Source: Syncephalis fuscata (lineage: Eukaryota; Zoopagomycota; Zoopagomycetes; Zoopagales; Piptocephalidaceae). From it: DNA of 64,000 nt. Position 1 is the stretch's first letter, and each line of letters opens with the position of its first letter. Positions 36,872 to 49,820 of this stretch are shown in pieces. The stretch covers positions 1 through 64,000 of the forward strand of contig JAHLTZ010000043.1 in NCBI GenBank assembly GCA_025786725.1, written 5' to 3'. The position numbers were made by a program, and so were the translations under genes. The notes beneath the pieces are model-generated. The model made no database searches and was not told where the DNA came from. It saw nothing but the letters and a program-made list of their open reading frames with translations.

Positions 36872-38046
36872 TTATTCTTCATCTGAAGGCAATAACAAAT
36901 CGTTAAATGGCTTTAGCTGATCAGTGTTATATTGCAATGCAATCAGTCGCCAACTCGGTTCGTTTGCCTTGATAATATACCATTCGTATCTCCATTTTAT
37001 ATTTTTATTTGTTTTAAACGCATATATAAATGCGTTTCTTAGAGCGTAAGAGACTTTATATAAAGTTTGTTGTATAATAAATCTATTGATTTGTTGGATT
37101 TTATCGTTTCTTTGAAGCTCAGCAAGTTTTTCTACTGGAAAAGTATTATCAAATCTGGTAAAGAACATCTTGTAGTCATCTTTCTCCCCAGTGAAGCAAA
37201 TATCTAACAGTAACATTAATGTAAATAACAGTAAACAGCAATATGCTTTACTTACTTCCAATATCCCCGTTGGCGTACCATCCCTCTTTTTTTATGATAT
37301 CTAGCGCTAATCATGGTTTAGTTTACAGTATACAAACAATTCAAGCCTTTACCTTTTGCAATGTTTTTCCATATACGATTTAGATATTCTAGTTGACTAC
37401 CCACACGACTAATTGAAAAGTTGGAATAATTATTAGTATGTAAAGGCAATAGCTATGAAGTTTGACATACTCTCCAAAGTCTTGAAAAGCAGGATCGTAT
37501 TTTGATTCACATTCTTTATATGGTAAAATATAGCATTTAACATGTCCAGGCAATATAAATTGCCCCTTAGGTAACATAAATTCAAAATTTTCATGGGTTT
37601 CATATGATAATTTGGATTTCAATAAATCCTGTAGTTGATTATATTCGTTATTTTTGTATGTTTGCTGCTATATAAGACTTGCCTCGTATACTTGAAGGGC
37701 GTAGTTTTCTGTATTTGAAGTTGATCCACATGCAAGTCGAATCGGATCTTCTCTTTGCATTCCATCAATATAATGTACGCCTTTAATATTGGATTCTTTG
37801 CCTATAAGCTTGAGATCATGCATGGTAAATGGATCAGTTTCACCATTCAATTTAATCCCCATAAATTCTACATGAATAATATTGTTAGTAAATAACATAG
37901 ATGAATCCAAGTAGGCACTTGCCAGTGACACCGGGCACGGGAGCGGGTTTGGTACCAAATAAACCTGGCATGCCATTAGCAGGTGTAACTTGAGTAACCG
38001 ACACTAGCATGAGTGCAGTGGTGGTGATAGCAAAAATAGACTTCAT
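36872..38046 (-). CDS. Secreted protein of unknown family
   Basis: The ATG at 38046 starts a clear signal peptide, MKSIFAITTTALMLVSVTQV, with a likely cleavage after a TPANG segment. Spliced reading across about six exons gives EFMGIKLNGETDPFTMHDLK, LIGKESNIKGVHYIDGMQRE, DLLKSKLSYETHENFEFMLP, VKCYILPYKECESKYDPAFQ, SQLEYLNRIWKNIAK and a C-terminal part with KDDYKMFFTRFDNTFPVEKL, ending LPSDEE. The total is roughly 300 residues with no transmembrane segment after the signal. Two introns (37868-37922 and 37629-37682) have GC-AG borders; the others have GT. All joins keep frame. I do not recognise the family. The setting, among secreted RNases and kinase-like genes, suggests an extracellular role, but this is inference. 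Confidence 0.75.
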
Positions 38047-40868
38047 CGTGAATATGCCTATGTCAAGGTCCAGTCGTCGAATAAAAGGTTGTACTTTCTA
38101 TGAAGCTAGTACGTGAGAAGAAAGAGCGTGGTGTGATGATTAGACGAATAGATATGCCGAAAATGCAAACATTTATAGCAAAATATATCATGCAATAGCC
38201 GATGTATTTACTATAAGATTGGACAAATATGGTATTTATTTCTGAGTGAAAAATGTGAAACAAGCGCATGGAATAAACTGTAAACAACTAACCTCCGCAT
38301 CTCAATAAGATCCTAAAGCTATAAATATCTCAAAGCAACATTTTCATTTCTACTTATAGATATTGAATTGCGCAAAAATGGACATGTAATTTATTGTAGC
38401 ATTATCATCTTTGTGTGGCTATTATTTTTGCAAGCATAAATTCCAAACATGCAAATAAATTTGATCATTGCTAAAAATTATGCCATGAACATTACACTGT
38501 TTATATAAATTGTAGCATATAGTCAAATATTTTATATTACTAAAGACATGGATATAATAAAAATTATTTTTAAATCCATAGATTAAAACAACAATTTTAT
38601 TATAAATAGACAAACAAATGATATAAAATAGCAATTGTTTTTGAACATTCAAACTCAATAGATACTAGAATGTTCAAGTCATTAAAAGTCATTATGCACT
38701 GATTAAGCATTATGCTACTTATAATTTTCTACAAGAAATAAACAAAATTATAAAGAAATGATAAAAGGAAACAAAAGGTAAACGGAGCTAGAAACACAAT
38801 AAAAAGAATTGGTTAAAAGAACCAAGTGTAATAAGAGTGGATGCAAATGACAAATAAAGATTTAAAAATAAGTCAACTTAATTGTCTTGTTAATTATCAA
38901 GTCACAATGATTGTCTTTGTTAATGGTAACTTTGGCGCATTTATGCAAGAAAGACTATTTGTTTTTACATAAATAATCATTGAAGCTATTAAGCTATTGG
39001 CCAATAAATCCAATGGTTCTGTTGAATTTATTTATGTTAATGAGTATTTAACAAGTTTGTAACTAAGCAATTGAATAAGTAAAGACGATTATCAATTTAA
39101 TGACGGCGTGTAAAAGGCTTTTTTAAAATGTACGCTATAAATGTACGGTAATTTTGCATAATCTTATTCTGTGTTTACTGATAGCGTGCTTTATTGAGTA
39201 AAATATTGCTACATTTACTTGATAAATTAAAAACGACCCGTTTTACATATAGATTAGCAAGGTATATTGCAAAGAATGTACTGCAACAATTTGCTACAAA
39301 TACTGGTGCCAAACACAATAATGGACTAGAAAAACAGTGTAAAAATAAAAAGACCAATACAGCACCGACCAAACACTAGAACTTAGAAAGAGACTAATAA
39401 GTGAGATTATTCAGGTGGTGCAAAAGGGCAAAGAAGAAAATAGGATGAAAAGGTAACAGTGCATATACAACAACAATAGCTATAATAGTAGATCGTATTG
39501 CTGTACTGACGCTAAATATTTGTTTAACAGCTATACTAGCAATGCTCTCTATATTGTTGCCACTGTATGTATACAGCAACTATACATGATGATCATAGTG
39601 GCTATATGCTACCAAATTCATTGTATGTTTTGGCTTGCCATAGATAGTAACAGCTAATCAGTACTGGCAACAGTTTGTGCAGCCTTGAAAGTAGCAAACC
39701 GCACTGCCACTATTGAGATTGCAGAGCTGTTACCAGATTATCTATAATTATAATCTATAGTAAGAATAGAGCATACAACTAGCTTTTGGCAGTATATATT
39801 CAATATAACATAAAACAAATAAGAAATGCACTTACTGTGTTAACAAGGATGTTAAAAGCAATGATTGAAGTTAAAAGTAATTTATAAAAATGTCAGATTA
39901 CAAAAAGTAATGCAAGAAAGTAGTGTAAAAGGTGTATGTATTTTACTACTATTCAGACAACCACAACACTGTCTAAACAGTATATATATAGTGTAAAAGT
40001 ATATGCAATAAATATATGCTATCAAGTGTGAAAAAAAAGAAAGTATGATGACGTAGATTGAGATGTTCAGTAAATATGAATTAAAATAACGTCATTTAAT
40101 AACAAAACTACTCATTGTCGTAGAACATATTTTCAGTATAATAGCAAATTATTAAAAGGATAAAAGTCATTTGCCATCAAAATAAATCATTATCATAACA
40201 TATTTTACAATTATTAATGACTACTACAGCTAGAATATGATAAACCGACAATTATGTATTGTAAGATGCATACCAATAATCATCATGGCTATTTCTGCTA
40301 ATATCACCGCTACATGCAATGTAATCCTTGCTGCAAATTATATACAACTAATATAGCTAATGAAGTCACTTGTATAGATGGATCATTAAACAGCAGAAAT
40401 ACTAGCGGCATTATTACAACGTATAGTCACTTGTGCATATACAACAATTGAATTACATGTTGATTGACAAATAAGGACTATTATATTGTTACGTGTTAAT
40501 GTACCACTATATAATGTATGGATAACTGTGTATTGTTTGTAATATTGCTAGAATCCCCGTATTATAAACATACTGTTATAATAATGTTAATATTACATAA
40601 TAACATTAGCACAAACTGTTGATTAGTTACTTAATTTATGGCTTTTAAAATAAACAGTGTAACAGCGTTATTGTTCTATTTATATGCAGCAAATTAAATC
40701 ATAGAACAGAATAAATTTATTGAAACTGAAATATTACGGGGATAGTAATAATAGTCGCACATAGAATGTTGTTTAGTATTTGCCAACACTATTGAATAAT
40801 AATAATAATAATGGTGATGATGATAAAGCTATTACTAATTTATATAGTAACTACTGAAATCCATTGCC
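38047..40868. other. AT-rich intergenic DNA with a duplicated block
   Basis: No gene is supported. From about 39780 to 40190 the sequence resembles 25930-26480 (old duplication), and from about 40675 to 40868 it is the diverged counterpart of 31615-31812. Hydrophobic minus-strand frames near 39175-39372 and 39394-39579 lack ATG starts or recognisable features. Confidence 0.5.
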
Positions 40869-43800
40869 TTAATCATCAGCGCTGGTATGACCATTGTGGC
40901 CGCCTGTACGTTTTGCGGAGTGATTACCTCGGCCTTTTTGACGTCCATTCGTTTTGCCGTGATTATTATTCCGTGCCCGTCCCTCTGTGACCATAGACAC
41001 CGTCGTCATTATGACAAGGGGCTTCGTCAGATGGTGGTTCAAAGAATGTGCTGCCACTTACCACCGTTATTCAGAGTATCCATTTTGGATATTGTCGCCT
41101 TTTGGCCTGCCATTAACTAAAATGATGATCACATGTTACAGGTCAGCCATAGGTGATATGTGTGCTACGAAGAGCCGTCATTTGGACTTCGCCTCTGTCC
41201 TTTTTCTATCAACACTTCCTACCTGAAACTTGTCCTTGCACGCTTCATTAAATGCTTCTTCGGTGGCAAATTCGACGTAACAGATCACTTGTTTGGGATT
41301 AGGATCAACGCCGCGCTGGATTTCAATAGACACTGCCTACAATAATGTATTGTACTAACATTAACAATTGCTAATTGTTTGGATTGAATCGCTTGCCTTT
41401 TCATATACATCTCGAACAACCGACTCGTCAATATGATCGCCAATTAAACCTTTAACACAGATGGTGCGTCCCTAGAGTCATCGTCGTCATCATTATTAAG
41501 CAAAATGTTATATAAAACTGTGTTACAGGTACATACTGCATTAATATGGCTTGTTTCCAAGGCTGGACTTGCCGTACGACTATTATTTTCGCTGGCTAGT
41601 CGGCTGCCTCGGTTGCTACCACGACTAGTGCTACGATCGGCCGCAGAGAGTTCGGCCGTCATTGAAACACGAGAGGATGAGCGTTCCTGTGGCACTTGTA
41701 GTGTATTTAAATGTGCATCAGCCTCTTCTTCGTCACGCGTTTCTTCCTTTGCATACAAAGCAGCCCAGATATTATTCTGTACGCTCTTTGAAAACTCCAC
41801 ATCTGATTCTGTAATATTACCATCAGTATCAATAGAATCATTGCCATTCATAGTATTGTTTTCATGGTGATGATTCGACTCTTCGGCATTAAGGAAACGA
41901 GTAATCTGATCTGCCATGGCATCATCAAATGGTATATCAGCTGAATCAATCATTACCAATTCTTCTTCAATCTCCAATTCTTCCTCAATAACTTCATCGT
42001 CGTCATTTTCATGAATAGCTCTTTGCTCAGTAATTTCTTCTTCAATCTCTACTTCATCTTCTTCAAATGAATCATGAATAGCCGGAATGTCCATTTGCAT
42101 AGTAGACATCACTTGCTCAGTTGATCCATTTAAAAATGCCATTTGTTCTGACACCAATTCAGCTACATTCTGTCCATTGCGCTGCATGGCACTTGTTACT
42201 AGATTGGTTATCATTGGACGAAAGGCTGGTGCATCTGAAGACAGTGCCCTTGCCATCGTCGTCATTGCCTCTTCGTGTAGCATATCTATAGGCATATGCT
42301 GTATAAAGTAATTATTACAAACTATTATTGACAATAAAGCTCTAAACATACCGAACCTGTAGCAGCTTGTTGCATCTCTTGTATCATCAACAGCTGCTGT
42401 TGCTCGTGAAAATGCCGTTCATATTCGGCCATCTCATACCGAGTAATTTCATCGCTAATCACATCGGCCGCCTGATCAATTGTCGTCTTTGCAGTTGTAA
42501 TTGTTGTTGTATCTGCCAATTGCTCTACTCCTTCTGTGGCCGGTGCAGTACTCGTTGCCGTTGCGGCATTATCTGGAAGAAGAAAAGAAAGAAAACACGC
42601 AAACAAAACATATTTATGATGTGAGAAAAAGAAAACTCAAACCGGCATGCAGCTATATATTTATTGTCTATGCCGCCAGGATGCCGGTCTCGTCGACCCG
42701 CTTACTTGATTCTTTATGACCGGCCCGGTTAATCTTGACATCGGCACTCTTCAATTTCTATAGTAATATTGTTAATAATAGCCAGGATTTGTTAATAGCA
42801 TCTATTTACCTTGCCCGATAGTTCAAGTGCTTCTGCCAAATAGGCCTCGGAAGTAAATTCAACAAAGCAGAATGGACGCTGACGACCTGTCTTGCGATCA
42901 AACATGAATTTAATATGCACAACCTAAATTTTAAATATGTATAATCAAATAATTAGTATATATTAACTATTAAATAACATTGCTATATTAAATACTTACA
43001 CCTTGGGCACATGGGCCCAAAAAGCCTCGAAGTTCATCTTCCGATACGGTTTCATTAAAGAAATTGCCAATCCATAATGTGCGTGAATTATCCTATCAAT
43101 GTATATTGATATAAATACCTTTACTATTAATATTGCTGTTTAGTAACTTACTTGTTCAACTTCTTCTGAACGATTGGCTGTAGTGCCATTTGCTTCTACA
43201 GCTGTGGTGGCCGTAGTAGCCGTAGCTGTAGTAGTCGTTGTAGCGGCTGTATTGGTAGTGGCCACTGCTGTTGTTACTGCATTATTTGATGGATAGCCAG
43301 ACATACTTGGATCCATGTATTGTTCTAATGGATTGACCATCTCTTGACAGCCAGGTGTATCGGCCCATGATGTTGTGGCCTGTCCCATGGGTGGCAATGA
43401 CATATAAGCCTTGGCTTCAGCATAGACAGCCTGTGTATCGGCGGCCCGTCTCATCTCTGCTGCCGCCTCTTCTTCCCAGCCCATTTGTTGGGCCACCACT
43501 TTATCCGCATCTTGCCATGTCACTTCTTGGTGCATTGACTCTTCGATAAGAGTAACATGGGTCGGTGCTGGCGGTGGTGCTGATGTATCAGCTTGAATAG
43601 GTTGACCTTGACCGTCATACGTAATGGTCGCTGAGGTCATTTGTGCGCCATATCCCCATTGATCGTGATGGCCATTCGACGGCTTCATAACTGCTGCTGC
43701 TGCCACAGCTGCATTAAAATTAGATGCTTCCATTGATGTTACAAGTGTTGGTTGATTGGCCGTTGGATTAACAGCCACGGGTGTGGATCGTACTATTGTA

Positions 43801-46800
43801 TAGCAATAAATAAAGTAATTAGTCATTAATAAGCAGCAACCATTATACTATATACATACCAGCTGGATTCAACTTGATCGTATGTCCTTTCAATGTATTG
43901 CCAGAGTAGTGCATTGCTTGTTCGCGTGCTATAGCAGAGTCAAACTCTACAAAGCAGAAAGCACGTTGACGACCAGTATTACGATCAAACATTAGCTTGA
44001 CATTAACAATCTATCAATTTTATTAGTATTCGTTCTATAGCTATTACTGTTACTATTTAATAACTTACCGAGTTAGATAATGGACCAAAGAATTGTCTAA
44101 TTTCTGATTCTTCCACTGAATCGTTATGGAATCCACCAAGCCATAATGTATTCGGATTTTCTTGCTTTTCCGTTTCAACAACAGGTGCTGGATTGGCCAT
44201 CATTGAATTATTCAACAATGATGCCTGTACTTGACTGGCCATTTGATTTTGCAAGATACGATCCCAGTTCTCTGTATCTTCATTAGAGTAATAGCCATTA
44301 GCTTGCTGCTGTTGCTGCTGCTGCTGCTGTTGTTGTTGTTGTTGCTGTTGCTGCTGCTGTTGTTGTTGTTGTTGTTGTTGAGCCAATTCAGCTTGTACGG
44401 CTTCTATACGGTCATGATCTGCATTGGTCCATTGTGCTTCTTGTACGTGACTTGTAACATTGGATCGTAGATCAATAACTGTTGCTTGATAGACACCATT
44501 ATGACCATTGTTATTGCCACTGCCATCATTGTTATTGCCATCATTGTTATTGTTATTGCTTCTTTGATAGTCATGGCCACTAATGTCATGTCCATTACTT
44601 TGCATAGTAGCCAACAATTCATTATATTCGGTGGCTGTATAGGCTACACTTTGACGTGCTATATAATTGGTCAATGTTAATTCAATAATCTTAATTGTAG
44701 TGTTATTACTTACGGTCACGCTTATTAGCCTGTCGTACCTTTAACGGTACATCATTCATACACTAATAATATGTATTATTAGACTTGGTTTAAGTAATTA
44801 ATATCAACTTACACGACCAGTATAATTCAAAGCTTCTTGAGTTGATTCATCATCAACGAAATCAACAAAACAGAATGGACGCAATGTACGTGTCTGATGA
44901 TCATGCATCAACTTGACCGATGCCACCTAGATAACAATAATATTAATAATAACAATGACTATTGCTGTTGTTATTTACCTTTAATGGTTCAAAGAATTTA
45001 CAAACCATATCTTCAGTTACTTGCATGTTGTATAGACCACCAAGCCATACTCGACGTTCAATCTAAACAACCTTATTAATACAATATAGACAAATATAAT
45101 AAATACATACTGGTTGACTGGTAGTTGTATCCATCAACATTATAGAATGTGCTTGTTGCGATGCAGCGGCTACTGCTCCTCCTTCATTGGATGTAGTTAA
45201 GTGAGGGAATTGGTCTAATACTTCATCAGGTATCGCCGATGTACTCGGGTAGGTCATCGATTTTTCAATATGTTCAGCGGCCCGTTGAATCATATTACGC
45301 TCTTCAGCTTTAATGGCAAAGTATAGCTGGTTACTGCCCGGGGTCATAGGCATAGGATTGGTGCCAGGTCCTTTAATGAGACGGTCGGCCACGCGTTGAT
45401 TAGCAATACGCAGTGTAACTTGCTTATTAGAGATTTGACCGCCATTAAGGGCCAATGCATAGTCACGTGATGCTCTATCGACAAAATTGACAAAACAGAA
45501 TTGACGTACTTTGCCATTGCCATCCATAACAAGATTGACTGATTCAATACCTTTTGTATTCTTGAAATAGTTATAAATATCCTGTTCACTATATTCAAGA
45601 TCATATAGACCACCCATCCATAGAGAAAATGGTGCACCTTCAACAGATGTATCAACCAAGTTATTGTTGTTATTACTAGCACTAATAGTAGTAGCACTGG
45701 TAGTAGTAGTAGTAGTAGGAACTGTAGCGTTAGTAGTATTGCCGTTGCTATTGTTGTTATTGGCTAGATTCGTATTAATAGAAAGTTTGCCTGGAACAAA
45801 TACTGGTGCATTCACATCCATACGGGCTTTAGAAGCTAAATCATTCGAGGCAACATCATTCAAAGTAGTAACGGCATTTGTTAAAGGCAAATTATTACTA
45901 TGTTGATTGATAGTTGTCGTTTGAACAATATTACGATGTTGGTTATTGCTTTGTGTCATATTGGTCGATGTATTAGATGCATAGACTTCTTGTAACAAAG
46001 CAGATGATAAATTAGAGGTAGCCGGTATATCCATCGCAGTTGACGTGGCAATAGTAGTACTATTACCGCTATTATTATTGAATGTATGTGTATTATCCAA
46101 TAGCGGTGTCATGGCCATACGTGCTACAGGCTGTTGAATCGTCGTTGTTTCACTTTGTTGTTGTTGAGTCGATGATTGTGACTGTGTTAATGCGGCAGCC
46201 GCTGCTGCAGCAGTCGTTGCTTGGGCACGTAGATTGGAGTTGGATCCAGTTCTATTGCGGCCCAGTGGTGTACTGCTACGCGATTGCACTGATGCCGGTA
46301 ATTCACCACGGGCTCTTCCCAAAGGCGTACCATTTCTTGATGGCGGTGTAATCTTATTCTCGCCACTTTGACTACCTGAACGCTGTCCACGACGATCACC
46401 GACCGGTGTATTACTACGTGATCGTTGTCCACGGGCCTCTGATAATGGCGTACGGCCACGCTGTAATGGACTATCACGCCCACCACGTACTGTACTCTGT
46501 CGCTTAGGCATACCAGCCTCTTCACGCTGCAGTGCCGTTACTGCTGCAGGTACTGGTGGCACTATTTCTTCTCCTATAAGATTAGAGGAACGATTCATAG
46601 GGATCGGCGTACCTTTACGTGTTAATTTCTCGTGACCATTACTTTTATGATGATGGTTATCACCGTCATTACCTTTATTGTCATGGTCGTCCTCATCATC
46701 GGCTAGCGTAACGGTAATGGCCGTGGGCGGATCAGGGAAGCGTGTCGTGGCTGTAGTTGTGGCCGTTCTATCCGATTCAGTGGTGACCACAATAGTCGTG

Positions 46801-49800
46801 GTTGTTGTCGTGGCTGATGATGTGCCATTACGGGATCGTCGTTGACGTCGTCGATTCTGTTCAGCCATGGTGCCTGCAGTTATCATACGGCCTTCTAGCA
46901 AGTCACCGACACCATCGTCACTACTAGATGGAATATCCGGTGAAGAGGGTGGACTATGTGGATCTGCTTCACTTGACGATTCAATTAATAGTTTGGGTGG
47001 AGCAGATGTGCCATTCGTAGGGGTGGTATGAAGACGAGGTGGACGGACAGTAACTGCCGGTGGTGCAATTGATTCAGATAATGGCGGCAGTGTCTTTTGT
47101 CCTTTAATTCGATGTGAAAAGCTTGTGCCTAATAAATGTATACAGTTATATAGTTATATAGTTATTAGTATTAATGAATATATTAACGTATAACATTAAC
47201 CACTTACCAAAAGATGATGAAAATAGTGAAATCTTATTGTCACCCATCTCTAAAAAGGCTTGACCATGGGCTGCTTCAGGTAAATTCATACACCATAAAT
47301 CTTTAAAGCCACCTTCATCACTTCCTGATGGTAACCAGTGGATGACTTTAAGAGCATAATCAAGTAGAACACGTTGTTGATTACTAATAGCAAATATTGC
47401 TATTAATAACCATGTAAATGATATATTATACTACTTACTTTAATTGTGTTTCAACTTGTTCTTGCACACCACGCCAGATATTAAGCATAGCATCACGGGC
47501 CCGTGTTAATTGTTCACGGAACTCTGTGGCATCTGGATGGACGGCATGAGCAGTGTACATTAGTGGATAACGTGGATGAAGGCCACTTGAAATAGAATAG
47601 TCGGCCTATAATACAATAATATTAATACGCAAATTCATCAATATCTATGTTGTGACTTACTTGAAGGGCCAATGCTAACTGATTAACAAGTGGTTCTTTA
47701 CCCGGCGATGTATGGGTAACTAGTAGTCGTACTTCAGCTGGATTGGCTACTCGGCTTGCCGTTTCCATCAATTCACCCAATTGTAATAAAGAGGTCCACA
47801 TCATACCGCCACCACCGGCCATCGTACCCGCACAAGCTATAACATACTATTAGTACCCACCAACAACAATTACCGATAACTACTTACCGTCACCGTGATC
47901 AAATAGTTTGTGACGAATAATGGATCCACCTAGACCCAATAAACGCAGATGTAGACCACCTAAATCAACTAAATGGGTATTGATTTCATCTAGTATCTTT
48001 AGATTTTTAACAATATAGCCTCCAGATCTAAACTTTTCTAGCACAGCAATATCTTCACAGGCACCCCATGCCACATAGACGGGACGACGGAATCGACGAC
48101 GACCAGAAATATAATCGGTTAATTGAGATAGTTGAAATGGTTGACTTGCTTGTAGTTGCGCCCGTACCAAATCCGGTGACAGCTTCAACATCTCCACTCG
48201 TGTGTTATTTGCTAGAAGTGGCGATGATTGCACCAAATACCGAATTGTACGATAATCAACTCTGTCAAGACTTTCTGGCACAAAGAAGCCAAAATCACCC
48301 GTATGAATGACTGCCGCCGCATTTACTCGATCGGCCAGTTCATCAATCAGCGATAAATTACCGCGGATATCTGCTAGACATAGAATACGTGCATTGCCTG
48401 ATGTACCAATAATTGATGCTGATATATCAGCGCCATTAGACAGTGTTATGGTGGAGTTACGTATGTCATTGCCATTGACGGTAGCCGGAGATGCACTGGC
48501 CCGTTCACCATTCATCGCATTACCGCTTGATAGTGGTGGCATGGCATCTGATGCACCATGTGTCGATCCAGGTGATAAACGACGTGGTGCTGGTCGAGGT
48601 TCAGGTGGATATTCTTCATATTCACGATGCGCTGGATAGCTATACTCATCGTTGGCTGTATTGTTCATTTCATCCATCACAGGACGTGAATACGCAGTGC
48701 CGGATGAATGGCCAGATTCGCCCCAATCAGCAGGCATTGAGTTGTCACGGGTATAATTGGCACCATGTGCATCATTATGACGCCAATGGTTTGTATGTGA
48801 TGGATCTGGCATACGTCGAGGTGAGTCAACGGGTAGATCATGCGTTGAATGGCCAATTTGTTCTGACATAGCAAATGATGTATGGCGTGAATGACCATTC
48901 GTACGTGGTGCGTAGCCAGTCCGTGTGGAATGGTAGGACATACTAGGTGAGATAGAGCGATGAATGGCTGCACCAGCGGCTGCTGCAGCTGATCGACGGC
49001 TTACTAAATAGTAACGCTCACCGTCTGTCGCCATTCTTGACCGGCGTGATAGTGGCGGTGGTTGAGGGAATACACCCATCGATACAGGTCGTGGACGAGT
49101 ACTACTACCACCACCACCACTGCCGGGTAACATGGAAGTAGTATGCATACGCGATGATACTTCTTGACCATGGCGTGACTGTCCTGAATAATGATCATAA
49201 CGATAAACAGGTACTGGACCATAACGTGGATCATGGTCATACCGACTGGATGCATGCCGACTGGATGCATGGCGTGGCATGTCTAGATCATCGCGCGACC
49301 ATTCTCCAGGCCGTCCAGGGACCGCTGGACTTGCTGGATAGGCTGGCGCATGTCCATGTCGTGACGATGATATATATTGCTGTCGTGGTTGACGATAAGC
49401 AACTGAGGTGCGTGTACTTGCTGATGATACATAGCCATCTTCATAATAGGCGGGACGGGCCCGTATATTGGCTTCGTCGTAGTAATCACGCTGACGAGCC
49501 ATAGCCGCATTCTCTTGTACTACTGAGTAGGAGGAGGTACGGCGCATGCCAACTTGTTCATAATTAGAAGGAGAATCGATAGCGGCCGTATTTGGATGGA
49601 TGGCTGCAGCAGCCGGTGGTGGTCGTGCTAATGCTTGCTGGCGCATTGAACGAGTGCCCGACGGATACCGACGTGCCTGCATGTCGTCTTCGGGCCAGCC
49701 TAAATGATATAAATGATATAAAAGATATAAAAGATATAAAAGATATGTTTGATATATAAGTAATATTGGATTGTATATTGATAGTTACTTGCCAGCAGTT

Positions 49801-49820
49801 CTTGCCACACGATGTTCCAT
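40869..49820 (-). CDS. DUF2433 phosphoesterase-like protein fused to about five RRMs
   Basis: One gene of about 8.9 kb. The start is the ATG at 49820 (MEHRVARTAGWPEDDMQ), joined over a GC-AG intron (49700-49792). The N-terminal third is Arg/Ser/Tyr-rich and low complexity. The DUF2433 calcineurin-like domain follows: ARILCLADIRGNLSLIDELA, VIHTGDFGFF, VYVAWGACEDIAVLEKFRSG, LRLLGLGGSIIRHKLFDHGD and LLVTHTSPGKEPLVNQLALA. The frame stays open through a Pro/Ser linker and an Arg-rich region into RRM1 (SLWMGGLYDLEYSEQDIYNY), RRM2 (RRVWLGGLYNMQVTEDMV), RRM3 (TLWLGGFHNDSVEESEIRQF), RRM4 (TLWIGNFFNETVSEDELRGF) and a terminal RRM (RTICVKGLIGDH), then a basic Gly/Asn-rich tail ending GHTSADD. A poly-Gln run lies at about 44306-44385. 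The second GC-AG intron is at 41337-41396. The linkage of the two halves is read directly; RNA binding is inferred from the domains. Confidence 0.85.
44306..44385 (-). repeat. CAG/CAA repeat encoding poly-glutamine
   Basis: Mixed CAG and CAA codons encode roughly 28 consecutive Gln residues between RRM2 and RRM3 of the large RRM protein. Mixed codons are typical of tracts kept at the protein level. Confidence 0.85.
49700..49792 (-). other. First intron of the DUF2433-RRM gene, GC-AG, with internal tandem repeat
   Basis: Borders are GCAAGT and TAG on the minus strand. The part at 49702-49745 is built from an AAAAGATATA-type unit repeated about four times. Confidence 0.7.

Noticed and set aside
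44231-44470. Poly-Leu open frame
   Set aside because: It is the complement of the poly-Gln tract of the RRM gene.
46892-46901. Separate start for an RRM protein at the Met near 46901
   Set aside because: The frame continues upstream without a stop through a spliced junction into the DUF2433 domain, so an internal Met is more likely.
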